Source: Mesostigma viride
Lineage: Eukaryota > Streptophyta > Mesostigmatophyceae > Mesostigmatales > Mesostigmataceae
NCBI GenBank assembly: GCA_009746045.1
Contig: RPFO01000942.1
Location: forward strand, 1-20,796
DNA length: 20,796 bases
Reading direction: 5' to 3'
In this document: positions 1-8,582 of the stretch, piece after piece
How positions within the stretch are numbered: position 1 is the first letter of the stretch
How the letters are laid out: every line of letters begins with the position of its first letter
Notes under the pieces: generated by a model
Database searches by the model: none
Told to the model about the DNA's origin: nothing
What the model saw: only the letters and a program-made list of their open reading frames with translations
Made by a program: the position numbers and the translations under genes

Positions 1-104
1 TTTTGCGCAAGACAAACCACGCATCCAAATGAGCTGGGGAAATATTGCAGCATAGTTCAACCCCACTAAATGGCATACCACCACATTACACTGACCAAAT
101 AAGC

Positions 105-292
105 AATCGGGGTTCTCTGAACATAGTTTCTTTATAGTGATACGGAAGGGGAGCCGCTGATGCTAGGTGAAATAGAGCTGGGTGATGTGATCGTAATAAG
201 GTTGATTAGGCTTCTAGTGTACGAGTATTACGGATGATATGGCCTAATTGTTGCGGCCCATACCTTGACGGTGTGCTGAGTACCTTGACGAC
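105..292 (+). repeat. Left direct repeat (A1) of element 1
   Basis: The sequence from AATCGGGGTTCTCTGAAC to GAGTACCTTGACGAC is found again at 4948-5135 with no difference that I could see. It carries an internal repeat of TACCTTGACG at 281-290 and about 20 bases earlier, which could be recombinase-binding half sites. It is likely the 5' terminus of the element. Confidence 0.93.
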
Positions 293-556
293 GGATTTTT
301 GCGTCTAGGTTCTCCTAGCAGATCTGTGATTGCGGACGGGTTTGCAACAAGCAATATCTGAAGTAAAACTTGACGGCTAAAACTGTTTAGAGGCCGTTGC
401 CGGATCTGGCCGTTGGTAGAGAGCCGTTGGCCTTGAAACACGATAAAAGCTTGCTCACCTAGCTCATGGCGGTCTCTTTTGTTTTAACGAAGGCGGCGAC
501 AGGGGTCAGGGGCAGCGTAGCTGACGCCCGGAATTCCTTTCTGCAAAGCGGCTGGG

Positions 557-1615
557 ATGCCGAAGCCCGGGCGGAAGCCAGGTTCGACAGGTGCTGGGAA
601 GCAATTACCGAAAGCTAATCCCGAGGTGCCGACAGCTACTAAACAGACGGGAAAGGGCCGACTAGGCTGGCCGACGCAGAAGAAAAGGCTCCATCAGGAG
701 CTCTCCACTTGCTCGGGCCTGCCTGAAGTGTGCGCTGCCTTTGAGGCGGTCCTCGGGACCGACTGGGTAACTACTGTCAGCCGGTGGTCTGCGGCCCAGC
801 TGGAGTCCGTCGTTGGACTGCTGGTCGACCACGTGGACGGGCCTGAAATTCTGGCAGCAGCGGACCCAAACGAAGCGCTAGTGGCAGCCCTCCAAAGCGC
901 CCGGGACTTGGCGGACTCGGACGAAGAGGAGATGCAGCCACCACGCCGGCCCACGAAAGGGGCGAAAAAGGGGACGAAAAAAGTCGGAAGCCCAGCCCCG
1001 AGCAAGGGAAAGGCCGCGGGGGATGTGAGGGAGCAGCTCTTGGAGCTGGCGGCTATTATTGGCAAGCAGGGGCAGGCGGGCAAAGAAGAGGAGGAGGAGG
1101 AGGAGTCCGAGGAAGAGGATTTCCTGACGAAATTGAAGGATGCGCTGGCCGGGGCAGATGGGGCTTCCAGGAAGCCGAAAAAGACCAAAGGGGTGACGCT
1201 GCCCACTCGAGCACAAGTGGTGAATTGGAGGGTGCAAGAGAGAGTGCTCCCCGAGGTGCTCGAGGATGCCAACGACAATGGAGGGGGGATAAAGAGTTGG
1301 ATCATGGCTACTCGCCAAGGGGGGTGGAGGAACCAGGAAAGCAGGAAGGTGGTCATGAACATCGCCCTGGCCATGGACACACTCTTCAAGGAGTTGGGGC
1401 CGGCAGCCGGGGAGTTGGCTGGGGTAGAGTATCTCATGAGGGTGGTGGCAGCCATGCTCCTAGTGGAGAGCCAGGGGTCAGGAGGGTGGAAGGTGGCTGG
1501 CCACCTCCTTGCTCTCAAGGAAGATGCCTCCTTGGTGAGCAACCCGGCCATGAAGATGGCCCTGCAAAGCGCCACGATGATGGAGAAGCTGGGCAAGGCC
1601 CAGCAAACCAAGTAA
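557..1615 (+). CDS. Gag-like protein, ORF1 of the DIRS/PAT-like element
   Basis: A 352-aa ORF that starts at the first ATG after the left repeat and lies directly upstream of pol, the place of gag in DIRS/PAT elements. The N-terminus is basic and Gly/Pro-rich (PKPGRKPGSTGAGK). The middle has a basic Lys-rich stretch (about residues 130-155) and an acidic run of Glu (about 176-188) before a helical C-terminal half. I see no CCHC zinc knuckle. A structural, RNA-binding role is inferred from position and charge, because gag proteins of this class are poorly conserved. The pol frame overlaps its 3' end and is open back to about 1225, so pol could be expressed by frameshift from gag or by its own ATG at 1663. 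Confidence 0.62.
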   Translation: MPKPGRKPGSTGAGKQLPKANPEVPTATKQTGKGRLGWPTQKKRLHQELSTCSGLPEVCAAFEAVLGTDWVTTVSRWSAAQLESVVGLLVDHVDGPEILAAADPNEALVAALQSARDLADSDEEEMQPPRRPTKGAKKGTKKVGSPAPSKGKAAGDVREQLLELAAIIGKQGQAGKEEEEEEESEEEDFLTKLKDALAGADGASRKPKKTKGVTLPTRAQVVNWRVQERVLPEVLEDANDNGGGIKSWIMATRQGGWRNQESRKVVMNIALAMDTLFKELGPAAGELAGVEYLMRVVAAMLLVESQGSGGWKVAGHLLALKEDASLVSNPAMKMALQSATMMEKLGKAQQTK

Positions 1616-1662
1616 ACACCGAAAGGGTAAACCGCTCCCCCTTCCCACTGCCTCTTCCTACA

Positions 1663-4600
1663 ATGCCTCTAAGCACTACGTGGGGGAGAGTGAGGTCAGC
1701 ACGCAGACGCCAGCGTGCAACTCGCCGCCGCCGGACCTTCACTCTACAACACAAGGTGATTACGTGGTTGAATTGGCTATGGCACGGGGGGGCAGACCCT
1801 CCGCCTAAATCTGGAGGCGCGTGCTCCAGAGGAACGGCGGAGGCCCTGAAAAGGGTCAAGAAGCACTGCGAGTGGTACAGTCGCCGCGTAACCGGCGTTG
1901 CGACAGGCCCCGCAGAAGGAAGTGATCTAATCTATGGGAAATGTAATAAGTATGAACAACTTGTGGCGGAGCGGGTGAGTCTGCCGAAGCGCGAGGTGGC
2001 AGGAAAGGCGAAGCTGCTGGATTTGCTGGCGCTACGACCTAGTTGGCGAGAGGTGTACGCCAGCGAGGCCAACTGCATCAAGCCGGAGGTGGCTGCCAGT
2101 GCGAGGTATTGGAATGTACCTGCCCCCAGCCGAGGGTGCACCATGGCGGAGTGGGGCAAGTTGATGGGGAGGGCAGCGGACGTGGGGATGGTGGAGTTCC
2201 GAGAGACGCGGCCAAAGTGGGTAGACGGATGTTTTGGGGTGGCCAAAGGAGTGGGGGAGTTAAGGCTCATTGTGAATAAGAAGTTGGGGAACGCACTGTG
2301 GGTGGACCCCCCTAAGACGGTGTTACCCCACCTGGGCATATACTCGGAGGTCTATATCAAGGGTCGGTGCTACACGGCCAAGAGCGATCTGGTCTCGTAT
2401 TACTATACCATCCAAGTGCCGGAGTGGTGGTGGGATTATCAAGGGCTACCTGATGTGTGGTCCACCGATGTCGGGCTGCCGGGGCGGCGGAGGAGGGTGT
2501 GGCCAGTGCTGAAAGTGCTGGCCATGGGGCACTCCCACGCTGTAGCGCTAGGGGAAGCCATCCATGAGATGGTCCTCTATGCCACGGGCGCTTTGGATCC
2601 TAGACGGCAGGTGAACCGCCTCACAAGTGTAGGGGAGCTGACCGTGCTTCGGAATGCATGGGGTAACCCAACCGCCCTAGCCATCGAGTACAAGGAGGAG
2701 AGCACGAGGGAGATGCAAATCGACCTTGAGGACCCCCCTGCCCCTATGGTATCCATCACTATTGATGACCTGGTGGTCAGCAATGGGCGCACGTGCGAGG
2801 CGGTGAATCGCTTAATCGCGAGTGCTATTGAAGACGGGTACGCGCCTAACAACCTTGTGCCCTCCAAGGACAAGACGATCATGGCTAGCCCGGAGGGGGA
2901 GGACGAGCTAGAAGCTCTGGGTGTTGTTCACCGGCGGGATGGGGTGTTGGAGCCGACAGCTAAGCAGCTCACCCTTGTGGTTGCGCACACTCGTGTACTC
3001 CTCGAGAGGGGACGCGCTACCGCTGAGGCGCTGGCGGCCGTCGTGGGCCGGTGGGTGTGGCTGCAGATGCTCAGCCGCACTTGCTTGTCCATATGGCAGC
3101 AGAGTTTTAAGTTCATCAACCTCAAGGGGTGGGGCCAGCGAACGCGACCTTTGTGGCAAGGTGTGCGCGATGAGCTCGAGTGTGCCATGGCGTTGGCCCC
3201 CATGCTCCGTGTGGACCGGGGGGCTGCCCTGGCTCCGGTGGTGGTGGCCTCGGATGCGTCTAGTTTTGGGCAGGGGGTTGTCTACGCTGAGATGGCCCCA
3301 GCTGAGGTGACGGAATTAGCTCGGGCCCGGGAGGTGCGGGGTTACCCAACCCTCCTCACCCCAGGTGAGGCCATGTATGCCGGGCCTAGACCCTTGACCA
3401 AGGCCGCGGAAAGAGCCATCATCCACGGGCGATGGCGTGTAGGGATCAAGAGTCGCTGGCGCGATTCGACCATGCACATCAACGAGAAGGAAGTGCGGGC
3501 CGCTGTGAAGGGGGTGGAGCGCTCGGCCCGGAACCTCGGAACATGGGGTAAGCGGGTGGTGAGGTTAGTGGACTCCACTGCCGCTTTGGGCTGCTTGGCT
3601 AAAGGGCGTTCCTCTTCTTACCGGTTAAACAAGCAATGCCGCCGGTTGTGCGCTCTTACGTTGGTCACCGGAAGCCGCTCACAATGGGTCTGGACGCCAA
3701 GTGAGCTTCAGCCTGCGGATGGGCCTTCGCGGGGGCTTTCCATGGCTGCCTCGGTGGCCGGGTGGGTCCGCGATTTGACTCGCGAGGGTGTTCATCCCAA
3801 TCCCGGGCCTCGGCTTGGCGCTAGCTACTTGACCCTTCTTGAGGGCAAGGTGAAGCCGGCTACTTTGATGGTTTACCATCGGGGTCTCAGGTCCTTTTTC
3901 GCATGGTGGGCGAGCCGGCGGGGTCGGGTTGGCAGCTTGTTGCGCGGCTTGACGATAGAGGAATACTATTGCGAGTATGTCGCTTGGGCGCACTCACGGT
4001 GTTACAGCCGCCAGTTGTGTGTCAATGCGCTTATGGGCCTGAATTTGTACTTTCCCCGGGAGGTGCGGGATTGGGCCTTGGCACGAAGTGTTTTGGCTGG
4101 CTGGCGCACGTTGGCACCCCCTCGTGCCCCCCCCCCATTCCATGGGAGGCTGCGTTTGCGCTTGCTTGTACTATGGTGCTCCAGCGGCAGCCTCGTGCGG
4201 CTATGATGGTCATCGTTATTTTCCAACAATACCTGCGGGTATCGGAGGCGCTCAACCTGTTGGTCGGCCATGTGCGCTTGCAGCCTGATGTTCGGTTGCG
4301 GGGTTCGCAGCGGGGCGCCTTGTTGTTGATGTCAGCTAAGACGGCTAAGGGGGAGGTGCAGTCTGTGGTGATCGAGGATGTCATGACTGAGACCCTCTTG
4401 CGGGCTTGTATGCGTGGCAAGGCGACCTGGGAGCGGGTGTTCCCTTACGATTATGCCCAGTTCAGCCGGGTTTGGCATCAGGCCACGCAAGCTTTGGGGG
4501 TCGACACGGTGTTTACCATTCACGGGCTGCGGCATGGGGGGGCTACCTATGATTTTTTGCGGCAGCGCAGCATGGCTGATATTCAGCATCGGGGTCGCTG

Positions 4601-4739
4601 GCGCAGCAGCAAAACTGTCGCCCACTATGTGGGATTGCACCGGAGCTTGGCCCTCACCCTTCCTGACGCCCTGGTTCGGGCTATCGCCGCCTGCCCCCCG
4701 CGCATTTGGCGGAGCGTCTTTTCTCTGCCTTCCTCTTAA
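1663..4739 (+). CDS. Pol: reverse transcriptase, RNase H and tyrosine recombinase (broken by one frameshift)
   Basis: Counting from ATG 1663, the RT covers roughly residues 130-480 with the catalytic box SITIDDLVV (Asp 368/369) at 2764-2769. RNase H follows with VVASDASSFG (Asp531), INEKEV (Glu610), VDSTAALG (Asp637) and QPADGPSRG (Asp686). A 2A-like motif, GVHPNPGP, lies at 3787-3810. The recombinase starts in the same frame (YLTLLEGKVKP). At the ten-C run 4127-4136 the frame shifts by one base, and the catalytic part continues to 4739: FQQYLRVSEAL (Arg at 4236), SAKTAKGEV (Lys), HGLRHGG (His 4521, Arg 4530), IQHRGRW, and the nucleophile Tyr at 4626. The family copies RNA through a circular DNA intermediate that the recombinase inserts. 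ATG 1663 is the first Met after the gag stop; the frame is open further upstream. No methyltransferase domain is seen. Confidence 0.93.
4127..4136 (+). other. Ten-C homopolymer at the pol frame break
   Basis: Upstream of this run the recombinase reads in the RT frame (VLAGWRTLAPP). Downstream the homologous continuation (PWEAAFALACTMV, then FQQYLRVSEAL) is one base back. The intact recombinase of element 2 reads through the matching point without a break (LLAGWQRLVPAVSPPPMPW), which fixes the site. One missing C, or two extra, explains it. Confidence 0.85.
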
Positions 4740-4907
4740 GTTCCCTTCATTCTTGTCTTATGCGTCCACCGGTTTTTGTTTTGCCCCTGGCTTGGGTCGC
4801 CAGGGAGGGATGTAAGGGTAAGGCTAGCCTTTTTGGACATAAAGTGTTCCCATGGGTAAGGATGGCCAGTTGAGGGCCACTTCCCGATGTGCTCTACTTA
4901 TTGTTTT

Positions 4908-4913
4908 AATAAA
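4908..4913 (+). terminator. AATAAA poly(A) signal of element 1
   Basis: AATAAA lies about 170 bases after the recombinase stop and just before the right direct repeat, the expected place for transcript 3'-end formation. Confidence 0.5.
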
Positions 4914-4947
4914 GAGTCTGGTTACCCTGGAGTTCCACGGTTAATAG

Positions 4948-5135
4948 AATCGGGGTTCTCTGAACATAGTTTCTTTATAGTGATACGGAAGGGGAGCCGC
5001 TGATGCTAGGTGAAATAGAGCTGGGTGATGTGATCGTAATAAGGTTGATTAGGCTTCTAGTGTACGAGTATTACGGATGATATGGCCTAATTGTTGCGGC
5101 CCATACCTTGACGGTGTGCTGAGTACCTTGACGAC
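4948..5135 (+). repeat. Right direct repeat (A2) of element 1
   Basis: The second copy of the 188-bp repeat at 105-292. The copies diverge immediately after GACGAC: GGATTTTTGC follows the left copy and TACGGCTTCG follows the right, which sets the repeat edge. Confidence 0.93.
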
Positions 5136-5438
5136 TACGGCTTCGCAAGGTAACCCCCTATTTACTGCTTGTTTTGCTATTTAAATTGAATAGGCAATGG
5201 ATATATGTTGTTAATTGATTGATTATTGAATAGGACACCATACTGCTTTATTGTAGGGCCACGGATAGCCCTTTATTCTTCTGGTCGGCTGTTGCCGGTC
5301 CCATTCCTTCTCCTTAGCCTTATTGTTCAGGGGTGGCTGTTAGGAGGTAAAAAGTTCCCATCCCCTGAAGTGGGAAAGTGAGAGCTCTGCCTGCGTTGTT
5401 GCCCTCTTTATTGCGCGCGTGCAGATGGCCAGGGTCGA
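5136..5438. other. Intergenic stretch with no recognised gene
   Basis: AT-rich at first, then mixed. It holds no ORF with credible coding character and no copy of the sequence upstream of 4948, so it is not an obvious B repeat. It separates element 1 from the first minus-strand gene. Confidence 0.4.
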
Positions 5439-6574
5439 CTAGTATCGCATGGCCTTCTTGAGGATGTCGCGGCACTCGTCGATCACGTCTTGCACGACTT
5501 TGCGCGGGTCGTCCCCGTCGTCCAGGTCCCTCTTGCGCTTGATGCCGACGTCCATGAACTGGTTGGCCACGTCGACGTATCTGTCCAGCAGCTCCTGCCT
5601 GCGCTCCTGGTAGGCGGCCTTCCACTTGGCGGCCTCGGCCTCGAACCTGTCCCTCTCCTGCTCTAGGTTGAACTTGTCCTTGTCGGCCTTCCGCTCGGTG
5701 GCCAGCTCGTCCTGGAAGTGCTGCTTGGCCTGGAACTTGAGCTCCTTGTGTATGGCGGTGACCTGGGCCTGCGCGTCCTCCACCTTGGCGGCGTGCTCCT
5801 TGTTGGCCTGCACCAGCTCCTTTTGAAGCTTTGCTGCCTCCGCTCTCTCCTTCTCCGATACCGTGACCTTTTCCGCCAGGTCCTTCAACATGGCCACCTG
5901 CAGGTTGTGGTGCTGGTGGATGAGGGCCAGCTGCCTCTCCTGGTGCTCGGATACCACGGCCAGCAGGCGGTTCTCCATCTCCTCGTCGCGAGCCTTGCCG
6001 TTTCCACGTCCTGGGCGTAGATGCCCAGTGCCAGCTCGGCCACCTTGAGGGAGTCGCCCGCGAACAGCTCGCTGGCCACCTTCATGGCCACGGTAGCCAT
6101 GTCGGGGTGGTACTGCACGGCCAACGCGAAGAGCAGCACCTTGGGTGCATAGGTACCAGCTACCGGGCTGCGGCCATCCACCTCGCGAAGGGTGCAGTCC
6201 ACTCCCTGCGACTCCAGCAGCTTAATGGTGATCTGCGTCCTGCCAGTCACCATAGCTCGCTCGACCATTTGCTTTTCGGACCGGCCACGTTTGAATAACT
6301 TGCTGAGGTTGCCAAATCCGGTGGCCTTGTCAAAGGGAATCAAGCAATCACAACCCTTGAACGTGCGGAACTCGTACTCATCAGCAAACTCCTTGCATTC
6401 CGGGGGCAGCTCATCGAAGGGCACCAGGCCGAAGTAATCTTGGCGGAGGGATGGGGAGTTGCTGATGAGAGCCATGTTCGCGTATACCATATACCCGGAA
6501 AGTTTTTGGCGTTCTGTAAGCGCACACTCTCGCACCCCGGCTATGTCATCATTTTGCTGACATAATTCTGGCAT
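5439..6574 (-). CDS. Coiled-coil protein with possible KilA-N/MSV199-like head (one frameshift)
   Basis: Two overlapping minus-strand frames form one gene. The first runs from 6574 (first ATG; the frame is open to a GTG at 6601) to about 5985. The second continues from about 5985 to the stop at 5439. The head includes FGLVPFDELPPECKEF, KGCDCLIPFDKATGFG and an alpha-helical stretch around LALAVQYHPDMATVAMKVAS. The tail is a long Glu/Lys/Gln-rich coiled coil ending in IKRKRDLDDGDDP, whose KRKR could be a nuclear signal. A globular head plus coiled coil recalls the MSV199/KilA-N proteins of large DNA viruses, but I cannot confirm the domain. The break near 5985 (between DVETAR and EEMENRLL) needs one missing base. 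The first codons are more AT-rich than the rest, so an exon boundary near the start is also possible. Confidence 0.5.
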
Positions 6575-7005
6575 AATTACACATTTTGTGTAATCAGCCA
6601 CTACCTGTCCGGGTGTTGTGACCGGCTCTTAAGTGGCAGTCCGACAATCGCGTATCAGGCCTCGACTAAGTGGGCATTTATGCCCAACTAATTCTCGCAT
6701 CCCCCGAATGCACACTCTGCACCGCCGTCGGTGCTCGCGGCTCGCGGTCCGGCGCGGTCGCCAGGGTGGGCGGAGATAATTTACCGCGCTCGATAGGCGA
6801 GCGGGCCGGGTGGCGGTGGACCGGCTCGGGCGAACTGGGTCCACCGCGGGCGCGGGTGCGCGAGGGAGGGGGCGCGGCGGGGCCGGGAGGGGGGTCGACG
6901 GTTGGAACTCGGTCCCGAAGTCCGTCCACCGTGGGGGGGTGGGAAAGGGCCGCGAGGGGGTGATGGTTTAACTCGTCGGGCGGGAGGGCCGGGAGGGGGG
7001 TGACG

Positions 7006-7218
7006 GTGGACGCAGTTCGATGGACGCAGTTGAAATTTTTTTTTGGAGGGGAGGGTTTTTTTGAAAGGGGTATACGGGTGGGTGTATGCATCATGGGGTG
7101 ATGATCATGGGGTCATCATCACGGGGTGACGGAAGGGATGGCTTTTCATTCCCCATAACTTTTATGCTCTTGAAAAAAAAAAAGAAAAAAAGAACTGGGT
7201 CCATCGAACTGCGTCCAC
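7006..7218. repeat. Perfect 20-bp inverted repeat pair with A/T-tract flanks (MITE-like)
   Basis: GTGGACGCAGTTCGATGGAC at 7006-7025 is the exact reverse complement of 7199-7218. The arms continue imperfectly inward (GCAGTTGAAATTTTTTTT against the A-rich tract before AGAACTGG). The 213-bp size and arms resemble a small non-autonomous transposon, but a further direct copy of GACGGTGGACGCAGTTCG at 7291-7308 points instead to a dispersed motif. Confidence 0.6.
7087..7131. repeat. Three tandem 14-mer iterons with dyad symmetry
   Basis: The block reads as three units, TCATGGGGTGATGA, TCATGGGGTCATCA and TCACGGGGTGACGG. Unit ends pair as TGATGA/TCATCA. Such blocks can bind a dimeric regulator or an initiator protein; no function is shown. 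Confidence 0.45.
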
Positions 7219-7426
7219 TTCGACTGTCGAGAACCCCGTCTGGGAGGGTCTTTTATTCCGCGGGGCCGCGAGAGGGTCGTTTGGTCGTGCGACGGTGGAC
7301 GCAGTTCGGTCCGGCGATGACGCGCGGGTCGGGTTTCTCGCGGGGTGACCGGCACCGGGAAGGGGGGCGGGTGGACCGCGTTCGTTCCGCTCCCGGCTTT
7401 ATGTCCGCCTACATTGACATCGCGGC

Positions 7427-7756
7427 ATGTCTGTCGGTCTGGACCAGGTGCTAACGTGCTACCGGTGCGGCGGCTCAGTGGATCTCGAGGAGGCGTGGAA
7501 CTCCTGCGACGGCGAGCTCGTGCACTTGTACGTGCATTACTTGTACCAAGAGGGGCTCCAGGTGTTCCCGCCGCACATCGCGTGCCGAGAATGCGGAGAG
7601 GAGGCTATGGATGCATGCGGGTGCTGGTACGAGCGCATGAGTCTGGACGCCCTGCTCATACTCTGCAACCTCAAGGGGTCGCGGCTGCCGGAGATATGGC
7701 GATGGGCTCACCCCCATGATGTGACTGCTCATCATGAAAACACGGGAAATATTTAG
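7427..7756 (+). CDS. Small Cys-rich putative zinc-binding protein
   Basis: A 109-aa ORF starting at ATG 7427. Two CxxC pairs, CYRC (residues 11-14) and CREC (53-56), with extra Cys/His between and after (C27, H33, H37, C64, C66), could hold one or two zinc ions in a treble-clef or RING-like fold. The rest is acidic and helical (MSLDALLILCNLKG). An AATAAA at 7814-7819, 58 bases after the stop, supports a real plus-strand transcript. Its last 86 bases overlap the 3' end of the convergent minus-strand frame. I cannot assign it to a named family. A regulatory or ubiquitin-related role would be guesswork. Confidence 0.5.
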   Translation: MSVGLDQVLTCYRCGGSVDLEEAWNSCDGELVHLYVHYLYQEGLQVFPPHIACRECGEEAMDACGCWYERMSLDALLILCNLKGSRLPEIWRWAHPHDVTAHHENTGNI

Positions 7757-8489
7757 TCAATAACTTTACCAAGCATGCATTACCAAGCATGCAGCCACAC
7801 TTTAATGACAAACAATAAACGTTTACGATCGGCTGCGAGATAAACACTTGTCCCTCACGGACGCCAGGGGGGGAGACCCTCCTGGCCACCCTCCTGGCTC
7901 TCTTCCTGGGCGCCGGCGTCTGAGCGTCCGACGCGCCCCAGTGGGGGTCACACGACCACCAGAGGGGGTCACACGAGACAGTGGCCGCGGTGATCGGCGG
8001 CGCGGTCCACTTGCCCGAGTCCCTCAGCTGGACCCACAAGGGCTCCCCCCAACCGGTGGGAGCGACCTTCTTCTCCTCCTCCTTGTCCCAATACGCCTTC
8101 CGGGCCTTGTCCCATACCGCGACGGTCGGCATCGAGTACCAGCACACCAGCGTGTAATGCTCGGGTATGAGATTGCCGTGCCGCTGGACGGAGCCGACCC
8201 CGAGGTTCATCCTCATCTGGCGGTAGTAGTCGGTGTGGCCGGTGTCCAAATCGGCCCAGGGGTAGCACGCCGCCCAGTAGTAGGCGGTGATCCTGCGCAT
8301 CTCGATGACCAGCGCGGTGATCCTCTGCACCTTCTCCGCCTCCTCCCTGTCATCGGACGTCTTCTGCAGGACGACCTCCAGACACTTGTAGACCTTGTGG
8401 AGTGACTTGCGGATGACCCCGTATCGGGTGTCCCCGAACGCATCCCACTCGGGGGTGCCCTCCCTGTTCTTGATATCCGGGTCCGGCAT
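7671..8489 (-). CDS. Unrecognised protein with basic C-terminal region
   Basis: The frame opens at 8582, but the part before Met 8489 (MPDPDIKNREG) reads like untranslated sequence, so I start there (272 codons before the stop). The credible core, about residues 1-165, is rich in Trp, Tyr and Arg (EMRRITAYYWAACYPWADLD, LVCWYSMPTVAVWDKARKAY). It is followed by a near-repeat of CDPLWW/CDPHWG encoded by a short DNA duplication, then a basic patch (PRKRARRVARRV) that may be a nuclear or nucleic-acid-binding tail. The last ~45 residues overlap the convergent Cys-rich gene and look random, so the true stop may be reached by splicing or the frame may have lost an earlier stop. I recognise no family. 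Confidence 0.45.
   Translation of the reverse strand: MPDPDIKNREGTPEWDAFGDTRYGVIRKSLHKVYKCLEVVLQKTSDDREEAEKVQRITALVIEMRRITAYYWAACYPWADLDTGHTDYYRQMRMNLGVGSVQRHGNLIPEHYTLVCWYSMPTVAVWDKARKAYWDKEEEKKVAPTGWGEPLWVQLRDSGKWTAPPITAATVSCDPLWWSCDPHWGASDAQTPAPRKRARRVARRVSPPGVREGQVFISQPIVNVYCLSLKCGCMLGNACLVKLLTKYFPCFHDEQSHHGGEPIAISPAAATP
7814..7819 (+). terminator. AATAAA poly(A) signal after the Cys-rich gene
   Basis: Canonical AATAAA 58 bases downstream of the stop at 7756, on the same strand. Confidence 0.45.
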
Positions 8490-8582
8490 ACAGCACGCCG
8501 GATAGTTGTGGGGATCCCACAGACTGCATCGCGACCGTGCAGGGGTGTGAACGGAGCAGAGAACACGCGTGTGAATTTTCAA

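Larger units (their letters stand above)
105..5135 (+). mobile_element. DIRS/PAT-like tyrosine-recombinase retrotransposon (element 1)
   Basis: A gag-like ORF, an RT/RNase H/YR pol and a poly(A) signal are bracketed by 188-bp direct repeats (105-292 and 4948-5135). The order RT, RNase H, YR with no integrase or protease and no visible methyltransferase fits PAT, Ngaro and kangaroo elements better than DIRS1. In PAT-type elements the right repeat (A2) should lie between two copies of a B repeat. I looked for B copies at 4740-4947 and 5136-5330 and found none. The true right end may therefore lie past 5135, or the B part is lost. Pol is broken by one indel at a C run. Confidence 0.88.
6602..7426. 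promoter_or_regulatory. GC-rich intergenic region with iterated short motifs
   Basis: About 820 bases between a minus-strand gene and a plus-strand gene, so it likely holds both promoters. It is G-rich on the plus strand. It contains repeated GTGGAC/GTCCAC motifs (near 6818, 6840, 6926, 7006, 7020, 7199, 7212, 7295 and 7371), a 20-bp inverted repeat, a three-unit iteron-like block at 7087-7131, and A-rich and T-rich tracts. ORFs crossing it are low-complexity and look non-coding. Confidence 0.45.

Noticed and set aside
694-1611. Long minus-strand ORF opposite the gag-like gene
   Set aside because: Ser/Ala-rich shadow of the plus-strand gag frame; no motif, start context or neighbour supports it.
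7087-7131. tRNA-like or rho-independent terminator structure
   Set aside because: Symmetry is short and repeated; no cloverleaf, and such terminators do not apply in a nuclear context.
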